A DNA stretch of 8,486 nucleotides, from contig JACROM010000081.1 in NCBI GenBank assembly GCA_016214445.1, positions 1-8,486 on the forward strand, given 5' to 3'. Source of the stretch: Microcaldota archaeon (GTDB lineage: Archaea > Micrarchaeota > Micrarchaeia > Norongarragalinales > Norongarragalinaceae). The position numbers and the translations under genes were made by a program. Of this stretch, positions 1 through 6,693 are shown piece by piece; position 1 is the stretch's first letter, and each line of letters begins with the position of its first letter. The notes beneath the pieces are model-generated. The model saw only the letters and a program-made list of their open reading frames with translations, did no database searches and was not told where the DNA came from.

Positions 1-1
1 T

Positions 2-886
2 TCAAAAAAACCGGGACAGGGCACAAAAAACAAACGCGGGCCAAAAGAAGAAGACCTGTTGTCCACCATCAGCGCATGCCACCTAATCCACTTAGCCCAG
101 CCAAGCGAAGGAGTAAACGTATTAGCCCATCTCGATCCGGGAATGGACAACATTACTCCTTTTTACCGAATGGTGTCTCACTTAGTAGAAGAGGGAATCC
201 TGAAGAATCCGCGGTTTGCCAAGTCTTCAATCTTGCTTTCGTCAACAACCGGTATAGAAGCGGTCGAGAAAACCTACCTCACTTTGCACGCACTAGGATG
301 CCGACCGCAAGTCCTCAGATGCGTGTCCATGGATCCAAGGGGTATTTCAGGCGTGACTGCTGAGGGACGCCTTGCGCGTTACAAGCATAGCCCAAAAATA
401 GCAGAGTTGGTGCAAGTTGGTCACACCCACTGGAAAAAAAGGGATACCGCCAGGGCATCGCGAACCCTGTTTTACAACAATGAAGGGAAGTTTACAAAAG
501 CAACTCCGTTTCAAATATACCTGGGAGTCCCCGCGTTTGTTTACAACGAACAAAATTTTTTGAAGGAACTCAACAAACGAATGCAAAAGAAGCCGCAAAA
601 CCCATTTAAGCTTTGGTCGGAACTAAAGAAGGCGACGGCTAACAAAACCGGGGAATACGCGTTCAACATCCCGTTGGAAAAAGATTTCGATCTTGATGAG
701 TCCAGGATTGAAAGGGAAGCGGGAGTCGAAGTAAAGAGGATGAAATGCAAGCAAGGCGAGTACCTGCACATAGGAGCAACTGAAAAAACCGGAGAACTCA
801 AGCCCAAAACAGTCCAGAAGGTCCAGAACGTCTTCTTCTCTGTAGCGAGGCAGATTGCTGAACACCACGAAAAGCAGGGCGCCTAA
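2..886 (+). CDS. Hypothetical protein, 5' end beyond window
   Basis: I do not recognise this protein. The frame is open from base 2 to a TAA at 884-886, with no ATG near the edge. A TTG at 59 gives a 275-residue product, but no ribosome binding site precedes it and the frame continues upstream as a lysine-rich stretch, so the gene most likely starts outside the window. Numbered from the TTG, residues 15-100 look like an alternating alpha/beta domain: short hydrophobic strands (VNVLAHLD, SSILLSS, RPQVLRCVSMD) separated by helices. Residues 100-200 are basic and helical, and the tail holds a short strand (GEYLHIGA) and a final amphipathic helix. There is no signal peptide or membrane segment in the visible part, so it is probably cytoplasmic. 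It converges on the JAMM gene with only 3 bases between the stops. The coding call is sound; function is unknown and the start is unresolved. Confidence 0.8.
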   Translation, partial: SKKPGQGTKNKRGPKEEDLLSTISACHLIHLAQPSEGVNVLAHLDPGMDNITPFYRMVSHLVEEGILKNPRFAKSSILLSSTTGIEAVEKTYLTLHALGCRPQVLRCVSMDPRGISGVTAEGRLARYKHSPKIAELVQVGHTHWKKRDTARASRTLFYNNEGKFTKATPFQIYLGVPAFVYNEQNFLKELNKRMQKKPQNPFKLWSELKKATANKTGEYAFNIPLEKDFDLDESRIEREAGVEVKRMKCKQGEYLHIGATEKTGELKPKTVQKVQNVFFSVARQIAEHHEKQGA

Positions 887-889
887 ATT

Positions 890-1279
890 TCAGTCCACTA
901 TCGCAAACTCTATCTGCTTCCCTTTTTCATCGAAAGCATTCACGTCCCCCAACCCGAACGGGTAGGAAGCGATGAAGTGGAAACAACCGAACCTCGCGAA
1001 GAAATGCCTGTCCGCTCTTGAAGGCTTGGCCGGGCCTGGCGACGGGTGCGAATGGAAGGTCGCTTTTTCCATGGTGTTGGAGGGAATGAAGTAAGGTGAA
1101 TAGGAAGAGGAATCCTCATCGTAGGAAGAAAGCGGCGCGATGATTAGCTCGGTAAGGAAAGTGTCCTTTTCCTTGTCTTCCCCGCGCAGCAGACCGATGA
1201 ACTCGTCTGGGTAGGTTTCCTTCGCTCCCTGAAGGGCGCTCTCCAATGCTTTCCTCTTCACATACAGCATGGAAAACAT
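890..1279 (-). CDS. JAMM/MPN (Prok-JAB) metallopeptidase
   Basis: This is a 129-residue stand-alone JAMM (MPN+) domain protein, probably a zinc-dependent isopeptidase or deubiquitinase-like enzyme. The signature is visible: catalytic Glu26 in YPDEFIGLLRG, then H76-S-H78-P with P86-S87 and D90 in HSHPSPGPAKPSRAD. These supply the two histidines and the aspartate that hold the zinc, plus the conserved serine. The end (HFIASYPF, then an acidic turn and final strands) matches the close of the fold, so the domain is complete. Archaeal relatives such as HvJAMM1 remove SAMP (ubiquitin-like) modifiers from proteins; bacterial ones act in sulfur-carrier processing or defence islands. Which applies here cannot be told, because no ubiquitin-like or E1-like gene is in the window. 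The spacing from the second His to Asp is 11 residues, against the usual 10. The start is ATG at 1279; a second in-frame ATG lies 9 bases inside. It is divergent from the operon at 1381. Confidence 0.88.
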   Translation of the reverse strand: MFSMLYVKRKALESALQGAKETYPDEFIGLLRGEDKEKDTFLTELIIAPLSSYDEDSSSYSPYFIPSNTMEKATFHSHPSPGPAKPSRADRHFFARFGCFHFIASYPFGLGDVNAFDEKGKQIEFAIVD

Positions 1280-1341
1280 TTAGGAAAACGCCTTAATGTA
1301 CTTTCTTGCAGCCATACGAACAACAACCGCCCCGAAAAGTT

Positions 1342-1366
1342 AATATATCTGAATTACAGATATATT
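1342..1366. promoter_or_regulatory. Perfect 10-bp inverted repeat at promoter (likely operator)
   Basis: The arms AATATATCTG (1342-1351) and CAGATATATT (1357-1366) are exact reverse complements around a 5-base AATTA spacer. The site lies 15 bases ahead of the TTG at 1381, in the 101-base region between divergent genes. The left arm overlaps the sequence TTAATATAT, a good archaeal TATA-box candidate for the rightward operon. Because the repeat is symmetric, it carries an equivalent TATA-like sequence facing the JAMM gene. A dimeric repressor bound here would block TATA-binding protein. The winged-helix-type protein encoded just downstream is the obvious candidate for autoregulation. The repeat is seen directly; the operator role is inferred. 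Confidence 0.6.
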
Positions 1367-1380
1367 GATAGAACGAGCAA

Positions 1381-2043
1381 TTGGATAGGCGAAATAACGT
1401 GTTGTCGTACATGGAATACAAGCTTATCACCAGCATACCCCTATCAGACAGTTTGTACGAGCTTCAGAAAAACACCGGCGCTTCAACCTATTCCATTGTT
1501 TACGACCTGGCAGAAAAACTGGCGCGAATGAACATCATCCAAATCGAGAAAGGCCAGTCGAACGGGCGCCGCATCAACCGGATACGGCCCGGCCTGGCGT
1601 ATGCGGCGTTCAAGGCCATTTGCGACCAGTTCTTCCAACAATACTACTCGCAAGCCACAGACCTCTTAAAAAAAGAGATCCAAGCAATAGCACAACAAGA
1701 AAACCTGGCCTTCCAGATTATCGGGGGACAATTAGACCCTTCACGGGCGTACGCGGACATCCAAATTGCAATTCCTGAAAACCAAAGCGCCAAATGGAAG
1801 AAGGCCGTCAAGAAAATGGAAAAAGACCTCAACTTCCTGGGCTTAACCATTGAACCCAAAAAACAAAAACGGCTTTTCCTGCGAAAACTCCACATCATCC
1901 CCCTACCCTACCGCCAAATAAACAGGGAAATCGCCGAAAAACTCGAAAGCCAGACCTTGCGCGACATCCACTATGGCTCAAAGTTTCCGGAATTAGAGCA
2001 GTACTTCTTGTACCTGACTGCGGGGCCTCGGTTGCATGGTTGA
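1381..2043 (+). CDS. wHTH-type protein, AbiEi-like antitoxin candidate
   Basis: This 220-residue protein has no obvious membrane segment. Residues about 5-66 read as a winged helix-turn-helix: helix NNVLSYMEYKLI, then LSDSLYELQKNTGAS, a recognition-type helix TYSIVYDLAEKLARM, and a basic wing ending in NGRRINRIRP. After a helical stretch (75-108), residues 111-132 (IIGGQ to DIQIAI) look like the strand-GG-strand-DxD start of a nucleotidyltransferase domain in which the second acid is Gln128. The C-terminal part is basic, then acidic. The TTG at 1381 is chosen because it keeps the first helix whole; GTG 1399 and ATG 1411 are alternatives, and none has a clear ribosome binding site. It overlaps the next gene by 8 bases and follows a palindromic promoter site. 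Order and overlap resemble AbiEi (autorepressing antitoxin) ahead of AbiEii. It could instead be an unrelated DNA-binding regulator; the family assignment is an inference. Confidence 0.7.
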   Translation: MDRRNNVLSYMEYKLITSIPLSDSLYELQKNTGASTYSIVYDLAEKLARMNIIQIEKGQSNGRRINRIRPGLAYAAFKAICDQFFQQYYSQATDLLKKEIQAIAQQENLAFQIIGGQLDPSRAYADIQIAIPENQSAKWKKAVKKMEKDLNFLGLTIEPKKQKRLFLRKLHIIPLPYRQINREIAEKLESQTLRDIHYGSKFPELEQYFLYLTAGPRLHG

Positions 2044-2953
2044 CCTTCAAGACAAAAAACAAGAGGACAACCTTTGCGCCAAAGCAACGAGGGACTCACG
2101 AAAAGTCCCCATCGAAATCTGGGTCCAGCAAACAAAGCCAGTCGTGGAAAAACTGACCCAATGGCGCAAGGAACACAAAATAGAGTTCGCAGCCTTCGGC
2201 GCAACTGCACTCGGCGCGTTGGGATACGCCCGGCCAACCAAGGACGTGGACTTGGTAATCAAACCGCAAGAATGGGCGTTCAGCCAAATCTCCCAAACTC
2301 TTTCTGAAGAATTTGGGTTTACCCGATGCCCGCGCGGTACCGGCAAGGTCCAAATGCTGGCTAAGGAAATAGGCGGGTTTCATTTCGTAGTGGAGCTTTG
2401 GGACAACTACATCTACGTCATGGACTGCGACGAAGCCATGTGGGCCAGGACGCGAATAGGCCAAAACCTGGGTTTTCCAGCAATCACCCTTTCAACGGAG
2501 GACATGGTTTCATCCAAGCTGGGGCGTTTTTTCGTGGAACACGCGCAAGAAGACATTACCGACATCGCATTCCTGCTAAAGGAACACGGAATAAGGGATT
2601 ACGCGTATTTCGCGCAACGCATCCAGAAAATCCGGAGAAGCGGGAAAACGATAGACGATTTTCTTTTCGAGGAAATGCTCAGTTTGGCGGAAATCATCGG
2701 AAAAAAACCGGCCACTTTGCTCCACACGGAAATAGTGAAACGCAGGCCGTACCGGCAATTGCTTGAGCGCATAATGTTCCGATTCTCCAAACAATGCAAA
2801 AACGCGGAGGAAATTTCCGAACTGGCGCTTTTAACCAAAAAAGAGACGGAAGCCGTCCTCGGAAAATTGGGAATCGAGCAAACCGGAAAAGGCTTCCAAA
2901 CGCCCAAAGGACCCGACTCCATTATTTCCCGCATTCTTTTGACAAACCCCTGA
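2036..2953 (+). CDS. Nucleotidyltransferase-fold protein (AbiEii/DUF6036-like)
   Basis: This 305-residue protein has a minimal nucleotidyltransferase core. Residues 51-75 read FAAFGATALGALGY, then RPTKDVDLVIKP: the strand-G-small residue turn followed by the metal-binding pair D70-x-D72. The segment KD(V)DLVI after a GYxRxTKD approach is typical of DUF6036/AbiEii-like enzymes. The expected third acid may be E120 in FVVELWD. Residues 151-180 (LSTEDMVSSKLGRF, then QEDITDIAFLL) form the family's helical follow-on, where a KLxR segment and a D-x2-D pair are usual. The C-terminal 60 residues include another helix-turn-helix-like region (NAEEISELALLTKKETEAV). AbiEii-type toxins transfer nucleotides to tRNA or other targets; DUF6036 proteins are mostly uncharacterised. 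The ATG lies inside the end of the previous gene (overlap 2036-2043), suggesting translational coupling. Fold assignment is fairly safe; toxin activity is inferred from operon layout only. Confidence 0.85.
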   Translation: MVDLQDKKQEDNLCAKATRDSRKVPIEIWVQQTKPVVEKLTQWRKEHKIEFAAFGATALGALGYARPTKDVDLVIKPQEWAFSQISQTLSEEFGFTRCPRGTGKVQMLAKEIGGFHFVVELWDNYIYVMDCDEAMWARTRIGQNLGFPAITLSTEDMVSSKLGRFFVEHAQEDITDIAFLLKEHGIRDYAYFAQRIQKIRRSGKTIDDFLFEEMLSLAEIIGKKPATLLHTEIVKRRPYRQLLERIMFRFSKQCKNAEEISELALLTKKETEAVLGKLGIEQTGKGFQTPKGPDSIISRILLTNP

Positions 2954-3020
2954 CTAACGCGCGCACGCCGATGACACTTCGAAACTTCCAGTTAACCTGC
3001 CAAATAGCCAAAAACTAGAG

Positions 3021-3026
3021 TTATAA
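3021..3026 (+). promoter_or_regulatory. TATA-like box for the gene at 3051
   Basis: TTATAA is centred about 27 bases ahead of the ATG at 3051. In archaea transcription starts roughly 25 bases after the TATA centre, so the message would begin at or almost at the start codon (leaderless or near-leaderless). A weak purine run, AAAAGG (3039-3044), also lies ahead of the ATG. The 97 bases from 2954 to 3050 hold no gene that I can see. Confidence 0.45.
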
Positions 3027-3050
3027 CCAAGAAAAAACAAAAGGCAAATC

Positions 3051-4175
3051 ATGCCACTCCCGAAACTAAGGATAATATTCCACTACGGCCCACACGCAGG
3101 CGTGCTCGGAGCCAGGCACCTGCCGGCATTATTAGAAAAATACGATCCTCATGTTTTCTGCCCCGAATCCGCAGAAATTCCAACATCGCAGTTGGAAAAA
3201 ATAATCGAAGCACGGAAAAGATGGCGGGAAGACGTCAGAAAAATGGGCGAAGAGCAGTTACGGCGAAAACTCGCGAGAATAACGAGCGAAGACGAGAAAT
3301 TCGCATGGGCGCAGATTGCAGTCTTGTCTGACCGCGACAACATTAAAGAATGGCTATTAGAACACCACGCGCCAGAAAGTGCCGAATACGCGGAAAAGGT
3401 CTACGAACAATACACGCGCGCAAACGGAATGGCACACAATCTATTTGGGCGGGGAGAACTTGCCAAAGCAGAGGAACTCCTCCCCGAGGCAGACAAGTAC
3501 TTACGCTTAAGCACCGCGCATCGCGAACAAAATATAATAGAAAACGCGAAAACACTACGAGAGCAACTCCTGAAAAAATATCCGGAACTAGAAAACGAGG
3601 AAGAAATACGCGTGCTAGCCCGTCTGGGCACCGCCCATACCCAGCCATACATTTCACTGCACGGCTTAAAACAACGCGGAATAACCGTGGAACGGGTGTT
3701 TGACACGCCGCCAAATTTTCCACTTGAAACGCAAGCGCTGCGAAAAACAGGAGAAGCAAAGAAAATAACCGCAACAAGAGACCTCGCTGCGGAACAAATA
3801 ATGTGCTTGCTTGACAAAGCAGGGTTTAACTCCTTTCTTTATCCCCATCTCGGAATCGACTTAGCGACCGAGCTAACGTATGAAGATATTCGGAGTATAG
3901 AGAATAAAATTAAAGGTCAAACGCCTGGCGGCAGGCAGAAATGGGAAAAGATAAAAGGCGCGTTCACCGAGGCGTTCCGAAACAAAGGAATAGTGTTGCC
4001 AACGAACAAGAAAGAAGCTGACGAAATGTTCAAGGAGCGCGTACTGGACAAGTGGGGCGCGAAATGGAGTGAACCTTATTTCGCTTCAGACAATATCCCC
4101 CCGGAAAGCTTCCAGTTAACCTACAATCCGAGTTCAAGCCCAAAAAAGAGAAAAAAACTCAAGGAAAAGGGTTGA
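3051..4175 (+). CDS. Hypothetical protein, weakly TraB/Tiki/EreA-like
   Basis: This is a 374-residue soluble protein with no signal peptide or membrane helix. The N-terminal 40 residues carry HYGPHAGVLGARHL (His11, His15, His23) followed by YDPHVFCPESAE with Glu39. After a long, highly charged helical region (50-170) come R158 in AHREQNIIENAKTLR and a strand-turn RVLARLGTAHTQPYISL with His196, then a helix and strand (LKQRGITVERVF). This order (His near the start, P-x-x-hh-x-E, Arg before a helix, G-x-A-H late) loosely recalls TraB/Tiki/EreA-type proteins, but the match is by eye and may be wrong. Residues 230-350 are a separate helical, basic region, and the protein ends in a lysine-rich tail (SPKKRKKLKEKG) that could touch nucleic acid. 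It has its own promoter and a probable terminator, so it seems to be a single-gene unit. The coding call is strong; function is not known. Confidence 0.85.
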   Translation: MPLPKLRIIFHYGPHAGVLGARHLPALLEKYDPHVFCPESAEIPTSQLEKIIEARKRWREDVRKMGEEQLRRKLARITSEDEKFAWAQIAVLSDRDNIKEWLLEHHAPESAEYAEKVYEQYTRANGMAHNLFGRGELAKAEELLPEADKYLRLSTAHREQNIIENAKTLREQLLKKYPELENEEEIRVLARLGTAHTQPYISLHGLKQRGITVERVFDTPPNFPLETQALRKTGEAKKITATRDLAAEQIMCLLDKAGFNSFLYPHLGIDLATELTYEDIRSIENKIKGQTPGGRQKWEKIKGAFTEAFRNKGIVLPTNKKEADEMFKERVLDKWGAKWSEPYFASDNIPPESFQLTYNPSSSPKKRKKLKEKG

Positions 4176-4273
4176 AGCGAACAACGAAAGGAGAAGGACG
4201 GCCATTGAATTGGAGGCCCGCGTCAAGTTGTCACAGAAGTTAGCCACTCCATCCAAAAACCCGCCAGGACAAC

Positions 4274-4292
4274 TTTGTTTCTTTGGTTTTTT
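4274..4292 (+). terminator. Oligo-T transcription terminator
   Basis: About 100 bases after the stop at 4175 the plus strand becomes T-rich (TTTGTTTCTTTGGTTTTTT), ending in six consecutive T. Archaeal RNA polymerase terminates at such T-rich stretches without needing a hairpin. It lies between the 374-residue gene and the promoter of the propeller gene, the expected place to separate the two transcripts. The rest of 4176-4370 holds no convincing gene. Confidence 0.45.
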
Positions 4293-4297
4293 CCTCA

Positions 4298-4315
4298 TTC
4301 AGGCGTTCTCCTGAA
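4298..4315. repeat. Short inverted repeat upstream of propeller promoter
   Basis: TTCAGG (4298-4303) and CCTGAA (4310-4315) are exact reverse complements around a 6-base loop. The site lies about 13 bases ahead of the TATA-like box of the propeller gene and just after the oligo-T run. It may be an operator or a small hairpin. A 6-bp repeat can arise by chance, so this is weak. Confidence 0.25.
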
Positions 4316-4327
4316 CATTGAAAAGCC

Positions 4328-4335
4328 TTTAAATT
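4328..4335 (+). promoter_or_regulatory. TATA-like box for the propeller gene
   Basis: TTTAAATT, preceded by the purine-rich GAAAAGCC, fits an archaeal TATA box with a BRE-like upstream element. It is centred about 40 bases ahead of the ATG at 4371, which predicts a leader of roughly 15 bases. That is just enough to include the AGGTGG ribosome binding site. Confidence 0.5.
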
Positions 4336-4357
4336 CGACTGGGAGCTACAAGAAGGC

Positions 4358-4363
4358 AGGTGG
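4358..4363 (+). promoter_or_regulatory. Ribosome binding site deciding the ATG at 4371
   Basis: AGGTGG sits 7 bases ahead of ATG 4371, a good spacing. This favours ATG 4371 over an in-frame TTG at 4275, which would add 32 residues in front of the signal anchor and would lie upstream of the TATA box. Confidence 0.6.
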
Positions 4364-4370
4364 TTTTCGT

Positions 4371-6692
4371 ATGAAAGGTTTCGCACAGCCGCTTGGTTTG
4401 GTTGCAATAGTCCTGATAGTAGTAGGTCTCATCCTCGCGCAGGGCATGATGGCCCCGCCAATTGAAGAAGGCGGCCACGGAGCAGAGGAAGCGCAAGGCG
4501 AAAACATCGAAACAACACAATCAACCCCGGTTCCGGTTCAGTCTGACCTCAAGAAATTTGACACGTGGGAAAACGTGGTATCGTTCCTTTCAACTCAGCC
4601 GCAAGGCGGATTGTACGGTGGCAGGATGATGGAAACCTTCACAGTAACAAAAGGCGTGGCCGCCCCAATGGCAGCACCAGCAGCAGCCAACGCCGAAAGC
4701 GCGGCAACTGATTCAAGTTCAGGCGCAGCAGGGGCAACAGACTACTCCACTACAAACATCCAAGTGGAAGGGGTGGATGAAGCGGACATCATGAAGAACG
4801 ATGGGAAGTATATTTACGCCATTTCCAACGGCAACATAATCATCCTTCAGGCCTACCCGGCATCCGAAATGAAAGTGCTCAGCGTGTTGAACCAGAGCGC
4901 TTACGCCAACATTTTCATAAACGGCGACAAACTGGTGGCGTTTGGTTCCGAGCAATACAAGTGGGACCCCATAGTAAAACCGTTGGAAAGCCAGTTCGCG
5001 GCAACAGTGAAATGCGCTGCAGGGGCGCGGTGCATAATGCCGCCTTATTACCCGCAAAGCTCTTCCCAGTTCATAAAAATCTACGACATATCGGACCGCT
5101 CTTCGCCGAAGGAAATCAAGGCCACAAACCTGAAGGGCGACTACGTCGCAGCCAGGATGATCGGCCCGAAAATATACGGCGTTTTCAGCGAGTACGCTTC
5201 GCCTTCATTCCCAAGGCCGCTTTACGCAGTGGACGGGATAGCGAGGGAAATCGCTCCTGCTGAAATAAATTATTTCGACGTTCCCTTCGAGTCGCACCAG
5301 TTCGTCACGCTTTTAGGGTTTGACTTGAACAACCTCGAAAAAGAGGAGAGCAGGAAGATCGTGCTGATGGGCTACACGCAGAACATCTACGTCTCGCCAG
5401 AGAACGCCTACATAACCTACACCTCGCAGGACAATTACGTGCCGCAGTGGCCGGTTTACGGGGAAATAATCAAGCCCGTAATGGCGGAAGAGTACCTGGC
5501 CAAGGTCGCGGCAGTGGACGCGTCTGATGTTTCCGAATGGAGGAAGGATTCCCTGAAGGTCAGCGCCGCGCAGGATTTCCTGCAAAGCCTTGACGAGAAA
5601 AAGCGGAACGAGCTCTACCAGAACATATACGAAAAGCAACTGGAGATTGCCGAAAAGAACACCGAGCCGGCAGAGACAACGCAGATACACAAGTTCGTTT
5701 TGGGCGAAGAAATCACTTACGCGGGAAAGGGCGAAGTGCCAGGACATTTGCTGAACCAGTTCTCCATGGACGAGAACAAAGGCTATTTCCGCCTGGCCAC
5801 CACTCTCGGCGAAGTGTGGGACAGCCAGACGCCTTCCAAGAACAACATCTACGTTTTGGATTCTTCTCTGAAGACTGTTGGAAAACTGGAGGGCTTGGCG
5901 CCTGGCGAAAAAATCTATTCAGCGCGCTTCATGGGCAACCGCGCGTATCTTGTCACTTTCAAGAAAGTGGACCCGCTTTTCGTGATTGGACTGGAAGACC
6001 CGGCAGCGCCTAAAATGCTGGGCAAGCTGAAGATTCCCGGATACTCGGACTACCTTCACCCTTACGACGAGAACCACCTGATTGGGCTTGGAAAGGACGC
6101 TGTTGACGCCATGCGCGAGGACGAGGTTGCCGGAAGGGAACTTGACTTCGCGTGGTACCAAGGCGTTAAGCTGTCGCTGTTCGACGTTTCGGACGTTTCC
6201 ACTCCGAAGGAGCTCGCCACCTATTCCATAGGCGACCGCGGAACCGAATCCTATGCCCTGCAGGACCACAAGGCGTTTTTGTTCAGCAAGGACAAGGGAC
6301 TTTTGGTTATTCCAATTCGTTTGGCGGAAATAAACAAGGCAAAGTACCCGAACGGAGTTGACCCGCAGACCTACGGCGACTTCACTTTCCAGGGCGCTTA
6401 CGTGTTTAATGTTGGCCTTGAAGGCTTCAAGCTGAAGGGCCGGGTTTCGCACGCGTCAGCTGAAGACTTGGAGAAGAGCGGAGAATACTATTGGGGCCAG
6501 GAAACAGATGTTCTCCGCTCCTTGTACATGGACTCCACGCTCTACACCGTTTCCGAGAAGTTCGTGAAAGCGAACTCTCTTGACACGCTCGCGGAGGAAG
6601 GCTCTGTTGAGTTGCCTTACGAGGAAACGCGGTTTTATCCGGAACCTATGATTGAACCCATGATTGCGGTTTCAGCTGTAAAGGTAGGTTGA
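4371..6692 (+). CDS. Membrane-anchored beta-propeller protein (COG4880 type)
   Basis: This 773-residue protein is of the family called secreted proteins with a C-terminal beta-propeller (COG4880, Pfam Beta_propel). Residues 7-24 are a strongly hydrophobic N-terminal signal anchor (PLGLVAIVLIVVGLILAQ), so the bulk should face outside. A low-complexity Ala/Ser/Glu linker follows. The propeller opens with the family hallmark STTNIQVEGVDEADIMKNDG (residues 126-145), then YIYAISNGNIIIL. Later hallmarks are IKIYDISDRSSPKEI, GYSDYLHPYDENHLIGLGKD and GVKLSLFDVSDVSTPKEL. Between blades there is a charged helical insertion (DASDVSEWRKDSL to QIHKFVLGEE). Only two cysteines occur, C215 and C221, spaced C-x5-C in the putative extracellular domain. 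The molecular role of the family is not established; adhesion, binding or sensing are plausible. It heads a gene cluster, with the next start 1 base after its stop. The start rests on the ribosome binding site and signal anchor. Confidence 0.93.
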   Translation: MKGFAQPLGLVAIVLIVVGLILAQGMMAPPIEEGGHGAEEAQGENIETTQSTPVPVQSDLKKFDTWENVVSFLSTQPQGGLYGGRMMETFTVTKGVAAPMAAPAAANAESAATDSSSGAAGATDYSTTNIQVEGVDEADIMKNDGKYIYAISNGNIIILQAYPASEMKVLSVLNQSAYANIFINGDKLVAFGSEQYKWDPIVKPLESQFAATVKCAAGARCIMPPYYPQSSSQFIKIYDISDRSSPKEIKATNLKGDYVAARMIGPKIYGVFSEYASPSFPRPLYAVDGIAREIAPAEINYFDVPFESHQFVTLLGFDLNNLEKEESRKIVLMGYTQNIYVSPENAYITYTSQDNYVPQWPVYGEIIKPVMAEEYLAKVAAVDASDVSEWRKDSLKVSAAQDFLQSLDEKKRNELYQNIYEKQLEIAEKNTEPAETTQIHKFVLGEEITYAGKGEVPGHLLNQFSMDENKGYFRLATTLGEVWDSQTPSKNNIYVLDSSLKTVGKLEGLAPGEKIYSARFMGNRAYLVTFKKVDPLFVIGLEDPAAPKMLGKLKIPGYSDYLHPYDENHLIGLGKDAVDAMREDEVAGRELDFAWYQGVKLSLFDVSDVSTPKELATYSIGDRGTESYALQDHKAFLFSKDKGLLVIPIRLAEINKAKYPNGVDPQTYGDFTFQGAYVFNVGLEGFKLKGRVSHASAEDLEKSGEYYWGQETDVLRSLYMDSTLYTVSEKFVKANSLDTLAEEGSVELPYEETRFYPEPMIEPMIAVSAVKVG

Positions 6693-6693
6693 T

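Noticed and set aside
3343..3817. Overlapping minus-strand open frames inside the 374-residue gene.
   Set aside because: Their products are Ser/Phe/Arg-rich antisense readings without domains or binding sites, and the plus-strand frame is continuous and better composed.
2985..4123. A shared 14-base word CTTCCAGTTAACCT at about 2985 and 4109, read as FQLT in the later gene.
   Set aside because: One such match is not surprising in a window of this length, and the flanks do not match.
4275..4370. A TTG at 4275 would extend the propeller gene upstream by 32 codons.
   Set aside because: It lies ahead of the TATA-like box, would put residues before the signal anchor, and ATG 4371 has a well-placed AGGTGG.
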